Below, one piece after another: positions 42,570 through 50,299 of a DNA stretch of 64,000 nucleotides. The notes beneath the pieces are model-generated. The model was not told the DNA's origin and did not search any database. It worked only from the letters and a program-made list of their open reading frames with translations. Position 1 is the stretch's first letter. The number at the start of each line of letters is the position of its first letter. The stretch spans positions 1,240,001 to 1,304,000 of the forward strand of contig NZ_CAKMMG010000001.1 in the NCBI RefSeq assembly GCF_927798115.1. Reading direction: 5' to 3'. The translations under genes and the position numbers were made by a program. This DNA is from Paenibacillus auburnensis. GTDB taxonomy: Bacteria > Bacillota > Bacilli > Paenibacillales > Paenibacillaceae.

Positions 42570-42587
42570 ACTATCCTTTCGGATAGT
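42570..42587 (-). promoter_or_regulatory. Palindrome between HxlR and RidA genes
   Basis: ACTATCCTTTCGGATAGT is a 7+7-bp palindrome directly before the HxlR start; a third ACTATCC half-site is at 42607-42613. A separate perfect palindrome TTACTTTAAAGTAA lies at 42642-42655 beside the RidA ribosome site. TATACT at 42632-42637 could be the RidA -10. These are candidate HxlR operators. Confidence 0.55.
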
Positions 42588-42668
42588 AGCCCACTTATTT
42601 GTGCGTACTATCCCTTTATTTTCGCCCAGTCTATACTAGCCTTACTTTAAAGTAAAGGGGCAAAAGTA

Positions 42669-43064
42669 ATGACGACCATTCAAACGTACAACCATACTCT
42701 CTGGGATCACGGGATTTCGCAGGGGTACCTTGTCGAAACCACACTGTATATCTCGGGACAGTTCTCCCATAACGCGGAGGGCAAGTTCGTCGGAGCAGGC
42801 GATATTCGGGCACAGGTGACGCAGACGCTGGAGAATTTGGATGCCGTGTTACAACAGTTCGGAGCGACGAAACATAATCTGGCTTACGTGGAGCTGTATT
42901 TAACGAATGCATTGGAGCACGGTGAAACCGCGATCGAACTGTTCAAAGAGTATGTCGGGGAGCATCGTCCGGCGGGAAGCATGATCGGGGTAACTTACCT
43001 GGCATTTCCGGAACAGTGGGTAGAGGTTCGGGCTGTGGCGCATCTCGATCATCTTGGTAGCTAA
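42669..43064 (+). CDS. RidA/YjgF-family protein
   Basis: 131 aa, AAAGGGG upstream. The family core is visible: VETTLYISGQFSHNAEGKFVGAGDIRAQVTQTLENLDAVLQQFGA, YLTNALEHGETAIELFKEYV, and PAGSMIGVTYLAFPEQWVEVRAVAHL. RidA members deaminate reactive imines/enamines; this member has VEVRAVA with the catalytic Arg region but with variations, so it may be one of the Rid subfamilies of unclear function. Divergent from the HxlR regulator. Confidence 0.88.
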   Translation: MTTIQTYNHTLWDHGISQGYLVETTLYISGQFSHNAEGKFVGAGDIRAQVTQTLENLDAVLQQFGATKHNLAYVELYLTNALEHGETAIELFKEYVGEHRPAGSMIGVTYLAFPEQWVEVRAVAHLDHLGS

Positions 43065-43135
43065 GATGGGGTTTATTAGAGGTAATCGAAGGTTATTTCG
43101 ACACGTTCACTGCGATGGTTGAAGCGGCAAGTTTT

Positions 43136-43161
43136 AGAGCCGCCCAGTACTGGGCGGCTCT
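43136..43161 (+). terminator. Terminator after the RidA gene
   Basis: AGAGCCGCCCAG and CTGGGCGGCTCT make a perfect 12-bp stem with a 2-base loop (TA), followed by TTCTTGTTCTTTT. Confidence 0.88.
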
Positions 43162-43246
43162 TTCTTGTTCTTTTATGTTAATCTGACCGCTGCCGCTGTC
43201 GGATTCGCTCCTACCATCATATCGCCACTACCATCCCTTTGGCTAC

Positions 43247-45490
43247 CTACACAATCTCTTTATTAAAATGTCCTCTTGTGTCGGTATCCTGATTAAAGAC
43301 AGCATTATTCATTGAGCCGTTTAATTTGCCTGAGGCCATATGAATGACTTTCACAACCTGCTCTTTTGATTCAACTGTGAAGTTTAATCTGAACGCTTCG
43401 ATTCCTTTGATGTTTGGTAACTCATCTAAAAGATTAAGCGTCTTCCCGTTAAGAATAGTCGTTGTACAATCATCATGGGAAAGGATAGGGAACGTTCCGT
43501 GCTCATCCTTTAACTCATAGCTCTTCGTTTTGCAGATCCTGCATTGATTCATTTTTTTCATCGGACAATATTTTGTAAACATCAAAGGAGCCTTGCCATA
43601 TACAATCATTTCCAGTGCAGGATAGCCGTCATTTTCTTCATAATAGGCATTCATTAAATCTTCAATTTGGCTCTTATTCAATTCATAAGATAAAGTGGCT
43701 CGTTTTGCACCTAATTTATATAATTCATAGCAACTGGTAGCATTAATAACATTTAGAGAATAGTCCGTAACAAACGGATTTGTTTCTTTGTAGTGATAAA
43801 TGCCGCCATATCCTCCGATTAGCAGCTGCCCTTCTTTTTCCTTATAATCATTCTGATTTCTTCTAACCACATTTTCAAAATAGATTTCCTTAATTCCACA
43901 GCTCACGCAAGCATCATATTGTTCCTTATTCGTTACAGAGGCTGTAAGGTATGGTTGTTCAGGGGCAAAGCTTATTTTTTCTTTTGCATTCAGAGCCTTG
44001 GTTCTTTTCTTCTGGCTGTTAAGCTTTAAGTCATATAAGCCCTGTACAATATCTCTTCTTGCTGCATTTAACAGTTTAGCTGGAATAAATGCATTGCATT
44101 CCTCAAAATCGACATGATTGAGTTCGAATATCGTATCATTTAATCTTGAGAATTGCTTGATTACCTGGTCTTTTGTTGTTGGATTATTAATGGCTTCGCC
44201 CAGTATTTCCTCGCTTTCATATGAATAATTAAAGCCTAAGCCATCAGCCTCTATGAAAAGCTTTGAATCTGGATATGCATGTACTTTAATATCCAGGTTA
44301 AACCGCTTAAATTCTTTTTCCAGTGATGCTTCTAATTCTTTTTGGTAGTAATAATCCTTCGTTTTATATACTAAATCTCCCGTAGACATCTTTTCTGTAA
44401 CTTTGATATAGCAAACATCATCTGCTTTGTTAATTAAGCCGCCATCTTTATCGTACAGTTTTGCAACTGTTAGATTAACATCTTCATTGTTATGACTTAT
44501 TCGGATGGTATCATTTTGATTTAAGGTACGTGTAAGTGTTATTTCATACCTATCTTTTTCGATCTTGCTGATGGTTCCAATTGGATAACCAAAGTTATTT
44601 GGCCTTGAGATGTTTGTAATATTTCTCCTGTCTTCGTGAAACAAATATCCTTTAGTAAATGTCCTATTGAATGTTTTTTTCAGATTTTCTTTATCTTCTT
44701 CGGTTATTTTATGATCTAAGGCCATGCGATATTTGGATACAACATTAGCAACATACGTGGGCGCTTTCATTCTGCCTTCTATTTTTAAAGAATCGATTTC
44801 TTTTAAATCATGGATGTAATCGATTGTGTTTAGGTCCTTAGTAGATAGAATATAGCTTTTCCCTAAAGATGTATCTGTTGTCTTATCCATTAGTTCATAC
44901 TCCTTACGGCATGAACCCACACATCTACCGCGATTTGCGCATCGATTGCCGAGTAATCCTGACATTAGACAGTTTCCCGAATAAGATACACATAAAGCAC
45001 CGTGAACGAAAATTTCTAAAGGTATTTCGGCTATTCTTTTGATCTCTTTTACTTTTTCAATCTCAACCTCACGGGATAGAACAACTCTTTTAGCACCAAG
45101 TTCTTTAAATAATAAAGTTCCGTCTACATCGTCTATTCCCATTTGAGTTGAACAATGTGCTTCCAGATCATGAAAGTTTTTAACGATATAATCGAAAGCA
45201 GCCAGGTCCTGGACGATAATGCCATCCACACCGATTTCATTTAATTCGTGTATCTGCTCCTTCATCTCTTCAACTTCGTTTTCGAAAACGATGGTATTCA
45301 TTGCAACATAGATTTTAACGTTCCTCAGGTGCGCATACGTAACAGCCTCTTTTAACGATTCTAAATCAAAATTAGAGGAGTATGCGCGTGCACCAAATTT
45401 TTGCATTCCTAAGTATATTGCATCACAACCATTAGATATTGCAGCTTTTAAAGCTTCCATATTTCCTGCTGGAGCTAATAATTCAGTCAT
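43247..45490 (-). CDS. Peptidase-U32-family protein with DUF3656-type extension
   Basis: 747 aa, AAGGAGAAAAA upstream. U32 core: LLAPAGNMEALKAAISNGCDAIYLGMQKFGARAYSSNF, and the Cys-rich block CVSYSGNCLMSGLLGNRCANRGRCVGSCR, followed by GRMKAPTYV. A C-terminal pair of Cys motifs (YCPMKKMNQCRICK) is also present. The length and Cys layout match the RlhA/YdcP group, which hydroxylates 23S rRNA C2501, rather than true proteases; that role is inferred. The gene is strongly AT-rich compared with most of the window. Confidence 0.85.
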   Translation of the reverse strand: MTELLAPAGNMEALKAAISNGCDAIYLGMQKFGARAYSSNFDLESLKEAVTYAHLRNVKIYVAMNTIVFENEVEEMKEQIHELNEIGVDGIIVQDLAAFDYIVKNFHDLEAHCSTQMGIDDVDGTLLFKELGAKRVVLSREVEIEKVKEIKRIAEIPLEIFVHGALCVSYSGNCLMSGLLGNRCANRGRCVGSCRKEYELMDKTTDTSLGKSYILSTKDLNTIDYIHDLKEIDSLKIEGRMKAPTYVANVVSKYRMALDHKITEEDKENLKKTFNRTFTKGYLFHEDRRNITNISRPNNFGYPIGTISKIEKDRYEITLTRTLNQNDTIRISHNNEDVNLTVAKLYDKDGGLINKADDVCYIKVTEKMSTGDLVYKTKDYYYQKELEASLEKEFKRFNLDIKVHAYPDSKLFIEADGLGFNYSYESEEILGEAINNPTTKDQVIKQFSRLNDTIFELNHVDFEECNAFIPAKLLNAARRDIVQGLYDLKLNSQKKRTKALNAKEKISFAPEQPYLTASVTNKEQYDACVSCGIKEIYFENVVRRNQNDYKEKEGQLLIGGYGGIYHYKETNPFVTDYSLNVINATSCYELYKLGAKRATLSYELNKSQIEDLMNAYYEENDGYPALEMIVYGKAPLMFTKYCPMKKMNQCRICKTKSYELKDEHGTFPILSHDDCTTTILNGKTLNLLDELPNIKGIEAFRLNFTVESKEQVVKVIHMASGKLNGSMNNAVFNQDTDTRGHFNKEIV

Positions 45491-45896
45491 TTTTTTCTCC
45501 TTATACCCATAAATTAAAAAAGTTTGTAGTTACTTGTGATTCGTTCTCCGTAACACTCTATCACCGAATTACTCCTCAAAAAAAGCTCAGGTCAAGACCT
45601 GAACTTTTTTGTATATACATGATCATATGAAGTACTAAAATCTTACTCCAAACAAACCACCACTTTGAGTTTCATCAGTTAACCTGACAGGCAGGACATA
45701 ATCAATAAAATAGATTGATCAGACACAATCGTCCCCCATTTTCGCATATTTCATTCCTATATTTTACACTGATTTAAGGATAATAGAAATAAATTATTTT
45801 CGCCCTACTTATGATACGGTTCACCTTATACGCTATAACGGTTAATTTTCTACGAAGAAAAAAGCGCTACAAACATATTGTTAACACTCTACACTT
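45491..45896 (-). other. 406-bp AT-rich intergenic region
   Basis: No ORF. It contains the hairpin at 45578-45610, 88 bp before the U32 start, and nothing else recognisable. Its low GC continues the AT-rich block that includes the U32 gene. Confidence 0.5.
45578..45610. terminator. Hairpin with A/T flanks upstream of the U32 gene
   Basis: AGCTCAGGTC and GACCTGAACT pair with one G-T, inside AAAAAA and TTTTTT flanks, so it can act on both strands. On the minus strand it is 88 bp before the U32 start, so it may terminate a read-through transcript or act as an attenuator in the U32 leader. Confidence 0.6.
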
Positions 45897-46319
45897 TCAA
45901 TAGATGGCACCCATCTTTCGGGAATCCGACGTATTCTCATGGCTTTTGTTCATACTACCTCTCTCCATTTTCAGCAGCAGGTAATAGGATAACATTACAA
46001 ACATAAAGACCACGACAGACTTTATACTTCCCATAGGGTTGCCGACAGCCATCTCAGACCAAAACGCGGAAATACAGTCAATAGTGAAACCGGCATACGC
46101 CCATTCTTTCAGCCTGTAATACTTAGGAACCAGCAGTACGAGGATACCGATGATTTTTGCTACTCCAAGAAGAGTTAGGAAATAGACCGGGTAGCCTAGC
46201 AGTTGAGTTGTTTCCACAAAACTTTTGGAGGAATGAGTAATCTCATTGAAGGCACTGAGTGCGAATCCTGCGAGCGTGCAAGCCGTAATAATCCAATAAG
46301 TAATCTTGATTTTTTTCAT
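45897..46319 (-). CDS. DoxX-like small membrane protein
   Basis: About 140 aa from the ATG at 46319, preceded by AAAAGGAGC; the ORF reading to 46514 overlaps the response regulator and lacks family look. Four membrane helices: ITYWIITACTLAGFALSAFNEI, LLGYPVYFLTLLGVAKIIGILVLLVP, EWAYAGFTIDCISAFW and VVVFMFVMLSYYLLL, matching the DoxX-like (DUF4345/DoxX_3) type. Directly downstream of the two-component genes and probably their target. Confidence 0.83.
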   Translation of the reverse strand: MKKIKITYWIITACTLAGFALSAFNEITHSSKSFVETTQLLGYPVYFLTLLGVAKIIGILVLLVPKYYRLKEWAYAGFTIDCISAFWSEMAVGNPMGSIKSVVVFMFVMLSYYLLLKMERGSMNKSHENTSDSRKMGAIY

Positions 46320-46485
46320 CTTGATAGCTCCTTTTCGGTATTTTTTGATTTCCCTGTAATTTAATTGTAGATGGAATCGGAAACGGGCAGAGCTGTCAAA
46401 AGTCAAGAGTTTATAACAAAAAAGGCAGAACCTTTGTGCACTAAAGCATGATAAATTCCATGCTCTATGCCAAAAGTCATGCCAT

Positions 46486-47154
46486 TTAGATGATTGCCTG
46501 ATGACGAACTGCAAAGAGTGCAGCTTGTGTTCTGTCCCGCAGACCCAGCTTAGCTATGAGGTTCGAAACGTGATTTTTCACTGTGCCTTCTGTGATGACA
46601 AGGATACTTGCCATCTCTTTATTATTTAATCCCTGACCCAATAAAGCGAGGATCTCTTTCTCGCGTTCGGTCAGAGCCGCTAAAGCGACAGTTTCCTTAG
46701 TGCTGAGGGGATTTGTTTTATCCAAGTTCGATTCCGAAATTTTCTTAAACTCATTCAACAGCATGGCCGTAATATCGGATTGAAGCACCGTACCTCCGTT
46801 ATATATGGTTTGAATGCCGCTGACGATCGCCTCGGAGGGCATATCCTTCAGCAAATAGCCATGGATACCTGTTTCCAAAACCCGCATGACTAACTCCACG
46901 TCATCGAAGGTAGTCAGTATCAAAATCTTGGTCTCGGGGATATGCTTTAAGATCAACTCCGATCCTTCGATGCCGTCCATTCCTGGCATTCGGATATCCA
47001 TCAGTACCACGTCCGGCTTCCACTCCAGCGCTTTCGCATATGCATCCCTGCCGTCAATTGCCGTCCCTACAATTTCCATCTCCGGCTCAAGACCGATAAG
47101 AGCGGCAAGCCCCTCTCTCATGAGCCGCTGGTCATCTACGATCAAAACTTTCAA
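46486..47154 (-). CDS. NarL/LuxR-type response regulator
   Basis: 222 aa. Receiver domain with phosphoacceptor D53 in VVLMDIRMPGMDG and Lys in GYLLKDMP. LuxR helix-turn-helix LTEREKEILALLGQGLNNKEMASILVITEGTVKNHVSNLIAKLG. The ATG overlaps the kinase stop by ATGA. It pairs with the HisKA_3 kinase and may control the downstream DoxX-like gene. Confidence 0.93.
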   Translation of the reverse strand: MKVLIVDDQRLMREGLAALIGLEPEMEIVGTAIDGRDAYAKALEWKPDVVLMDIRMPGMDGIEGSELILKHIPETKILILTTFDDVELVMRVLETGIHGYLLKDMPSEAIVSGIQTIYNGGTVLQSDITAMLLNEFKKISESNLDKTNPLSTKETVALAALTEREKEILALLGQGLNNKEMASILVITEGTVKNHVSNLIAKLGLRDRTQAALFAVRHQAII

Positions 47155-48389
47155 AGCAGGACTCGCTTCCTTTCCAAGGCAGAATAGGGAAATGCCCCCT
47201 CAACAGCAAACCCTTCATTCCGATCCAGGTAAAATCGTACCTCTCCATTCCACTCCCTCGCCCTTTCCTGCAAACCGATTAGACCAAAACCTGGTTTTAA
47301 TTCATCAGGGACGACCCCATCGTTACGTATGCTCAGCGAAAATCCGCTCTCCGAGTAGGCTAATGTCACATTCACATTCTTTGCTTGGCCGTGCTTCTGT
47401 GCATTGGTAAGGGACTCCTGAACCATGCGATAAGCCGTTAACTGGAGGTTGCGGGGCAGAACAACGGGAACCCCCTTTTTTTCAAAAGTGGTTTGTATTC
47501 CGGTGAATTTCGAAAACTCGGCGCTTAACCTCTCGAGACTGTCATTCAGAGAGATACCACCCGCCGGTTCATCCCGAATAGCCCTTACCGACAGCCGAAT
47601 CTCTTGCAGGGACGATCTGATTAACTCTTCGCATTCTAGATAGATTTGCTGACTGCGTGGGGAATCCGCAATGTTCAGCTTGCGAGCCAACTGCATTTGA
47701 ACCAATAATGCCGTTAATTTATGGCCTACCGTATCGTGAATATCCCGCGCAATGCGCACCCTTTCCCTTGTTGCTGCCCACTCTTCCGTTTGAAGCGCAT
47801 ACTCCTGCAGCTGCTCGTGTGACTGCATCAGCTGGGCATACAATTGCGTTACATCTTCCCGAGCGCGTTGATAATACTGGATAACTGCGCTTACGATACC
47901 TGAGAATATAATAAACGAACAAGAAACAAAATAGCTGATTATTTCGAGTTGTTTATATAAATACCAATCAATACTGCCCATTGTTACAAGATACATGGTA
48001 AGCAGCAGGATGCAAGTAATGACCAGCATTCGAGTGCTTTTGACTAACATCAGAATCGCCAAAGCGGTAATCCCGATGAATAAATGATTCGGAAAATCCC
48101 CACTTATATAAACATAGCCGTAAGCAGCAGATGCCAGGAAATCGATGAGGAGGACGTGAAGAAGCCAATTCTTTTTTTTCTTCCTATGGAGATAAAATAA
48201 ATTAATCCCAAGGAACATCAAAATTGAAATCACAACAATGATCAAATTCCAAAAAATTATAATCGAATGTTCAAAATAAAAAACACCGGTTAAAGCTAAA
48301 TCAAGGATGAGCTTCACACCAAAAATGAGTCCCCATAAAAGGGGGCTCTTTCTTATATTCTTAATCGCTTGGATCATAGACTTCTTCAC
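47151..48389 (-). CDS. NarL-type sensor histidine kinase (HisKA_3)
   Basis: 412 aa. Start GTG at 48389, or the ATG at 48377 after GAGGTG. About six N-terminal membrane helices, followed by the dimerisation box ARDIHDTVGHKLTALLVQMQLARKL with H218, and the ATPase domain (VPDELKPGFGLIGLQERAREWNG). The layout is that of the LiaS/YdfH/DesK type, sensing membrane or envelope signals. Coupled to the response regulator. Confidence 0.9.
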   Translation of the reverse strand: MKKSMIQAIKNIRKSPLLWGLIFGVKLILDLALTGVFYFEHSIIIFWNLIIVVISILMFLGINLFYLHRKKKKNWLLHVLLIDFLASAAYGYVYISGDFPNHLFIGITALAILMLVKSTRMLVITCILLLTMYLVTMGSIDWYLYKQLEIISYFVSCSFIIFSGIVSAVIQYYQRAREDVTQLYAQLMQSHEQLQEYALQTEEWAATRERVRIARDIHDTVGHKLTALLVQMQLARKLNIADSPRSQQIYLECEELIRSSLQEIRLSVRAIRDEPAGGISLNDSLERLSAEFSKFTGIQTTFEKKGVPVVLPRNLQLTAYRMVQESLTNAQKHGQAKNVNVTLAYSESGFSLSIRNDGVVPDELKPGFGLIGLQERAREWNGEVRFYLDRNEGFAVEGAFPYSALERKRVLL

Positions 48390-48509
48390 CTCACTTCCCC
48401 CATATTAACACATATAGTTATTGATTGTGGTAAGGTTTACCATTTACCGAATATTCACCTTCCCGATGCAAGCCTACTGGCTAAGGGATACAATCCTTAG
48501 AGATATATA

Positions 48510-48539
48510 TTGACACATTATATATCGTTCTGATATATT
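48510..48539 (+). promoter_or_regulatory. Promoter with extended -10 and TATATC palindrome (PadR/SDR)
   Basis: TTGACA (48510-48515), 18 bp, TATATT (48534-48539) with an upstream TG one base away, an extended -10. A palindrome TATATC-N5-GATATA (48521-48537) lies across spacer and -10. It is likely an autoregulatory site of the PadR protein encoded next. Confidence 0.65.
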
Positions 48540-48585
48540 ACAGGCGTGATTTACAAATATTTCTACATGACAAGGAGGATGAATT

Positions 48586-49122
48586 TTGAACACACAGGAT
48601 GTTATTTTAGGCCTGCTTATGAAAGAAGCATTGACCGGATACCAAATAAAGCAGTTATTGGAGGATGTGTTCTCTAATTTCTATAGTTCCAGCTATGGAA
48701 CCATTTATCCCACACTTGCTCGAATGGAAAAGGAGGGGTTCATCACTAAGGAAAATGTGCTCCAGGACGGTAAGCCTAACAAAAATATTTTATATATAAC
48801 GCCTAAAGGAAGAGATCATTTTAACGCTTATTTACTAGCCCCGCTAGAAGGAGACAGCATCAGGAAATCCGATTTTATGATGAGGCTTTATTTTGGTGAA
48901 TTCGTTGGGTATGACAAGGTGATTATCTGGTTGAAGCAAGCCCAAGAGGAATCACAAAAAAAGTTAGATCAATTACTTGGACAATATTCGCTATATAAAG
49001 ATGAAATGCATCCAGCCCAGATCATCTGCATTCAAATTGGGATAGAAGAGTATCAGGCTAAACTTACAACCATTGCCGAGGGGGTGGTGAGCCTGGAGAG
49101 GTTATTGCAAGAGCAGCTCTGA
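48586..49122 (+). CDS. PadR-family transcriptional regulator
   Basis: 178 aa, TTG start seven bases after GGAGG. Winged helix (VILGLLMKEALTGYQIKQLLEDVFSNFYSSSYGTIYPTLARMEKEGFI) and a C-terminal helical domain (Vir_act_alpha_C). It is followed 89 bp later by an SDR gene, which it may regulate together with itself. Confidence 0.88.
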   Translation: MNTQDVILGLLMKEALTGYQIKQLLEDVFSNFYSSSYGTIYPTLARMEKEGFITKENVLQDGKPNKNILYITPKGRDHFNAYLLAPLEGDSIRKSDFMMRLYFGEFVGYDKVIIWLKQAQEESQKKLDQLLGQYSLYKDEMHPAQIICIQIGIEEYQAKLTTIAEGVVSLERLLQEQL

Positions 49123-49211
49123 ACGTAGTGAATTTGAAACGAACGACTACGATATAAATTGTACAGACATGTTGATGATGTAACGTTCACAAAACTTTTA
49201 GGAGGAATGTT

Positions 49212-50030
49212 ATGAAAACCATTTTTATCACAGGTGCTTCAACAGGCATTGGTAGAGCTACAGTAAAACATTTTGCTGAAAGAGGATGGAACGTAGTAGC
49301 CACAATGCGCTCACCTGAACAGGAAACTGAATTCATATCATTAAGTAATGTGTTAGTGCTTAGGCTCGATGTTGAGAAGGAAGACACGATTCACCATGCG
49401 TTAGCAGAAGCGACCCAGCGGTTTGGTAAAATTAATGTTCTTCTTAATAATGCTGGGTATGGAACAATGGGTCTTATAGAAGCAGCTACGGAAGAGCAGA
49501 TTAGAAGACAGTTTGAAGTGAACGTTTTTGGTCTGATCCGAATGACTAAAGCCATGCTGCCACATTTTAGATCCAATCAAGAAGGTATGTTGATCAATAT
49601 CTCTTCTATGGGCGGGAGAGTGACCTTTCCAACGATGTCTTTGTATCATTCATCCAAATTTGCGGTGGAGGGTTTTTCCGAGTCGGTATTCTATGAATTA
49701 GCCTCACAAAACATAAAGGTAAAATTGATTGAACCCGGTGCTATTAAAACGGACTTTGGCGGAAGATCGATGGAGTTCTTTTTTAATGATGCATTAACAG
49801 ACTATAAGCGATTTACTACTGCATTTCGGAATAAATTGGGTGAGATGGAGAAACACCCGTCATACTCCTCACCTCCAGAAATTGTAGCCGAAACCATATA
49901 CCAAGCGGCAACCGACGGAACAAATCAATTCCGATATGTCGTAGGGGAAGATGCCAAGATGCTCATTCATATGAAAGAAAATACGGATGAAGTGCAATAC
50001 CTAACAAATATAGTCCAGCATTTTTCCTGA
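49212..50030 (+). CDS. Short-chain dehydrogenase/reductase
   Basis: 272 aa, AGGAGG upstream. Classical SDR: NAD(P) site TGASTGIG, NNAGYG motif, catalytic ISSMGGRVTFPTMSLYHSSK (Ser, Tyr, Lys). The MRSPEQE after the second strand suggests NADP preference. Downstream of the PadR gene in the same direction. The substrate is unknown. Confidence 0.9.
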   Translation: MKTIFITGASTGIGRATVKHFAERGWNVVATMRSPEQETEFISLSNVLVLRLDVEKEDTIHHALAEATQRFGKINVLLNNAGYGTMGLIEAATEEQIRRQFEVNVFGLIRMTKAMLPHFRSNQEGMLINISSMGGRVTFPTMSLYHSSKFAVEGFSESVFYELASQNIKVKLIEPGAIKTDFGGRSMEFFFNDALTDYKRFTTAFRNKLGEMEKHPSYSSPPEIVAETIYQAATDGTNQFRYVVGEDAKMLIHMKENTDEVQYLTNIVQHFS

Positions 50031-50249
50031 AAAGGAACCTGTGTTCAGACGTCCCATCCCTCAAACCATCGCTTCAGAGATCTTAGAAAGCTCTGAATCA
50101 GAGATGATCTGCCAGCCCCCGGAACAATACAGCTACAAGGGAATTAGCCGTCATTTGTGGTAAGGTTCACCGCAAATAATCTTCAACACGAAAAAAAACC
50201 GTTTCACAAGCAGCTCCATCATCTGACATCGCACTATTATCCCTCTCAC

Positions 50250-50290
50250 AAAAAAAAAGACCCGATCAGCCCCCATCGGCTTCTCGGGTC
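50250..50290 (-). terminator. Terminator of the beta-galactosidase gene
   Basis: On the minus strand GACCCGA and TCGGGTC form the outer stem with an inner AGCC/GGCT stem, followed by nine Ts. Confidence 0.85.
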
Positions 50291-50299
50291 CCTCATATT

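Noticed and set aside
50090-50125. TTCAGAG/CTCTGAA hairpin after the SDR gene
   Set aside because: 7-bp stem without a T tract; not a convincing terminator.
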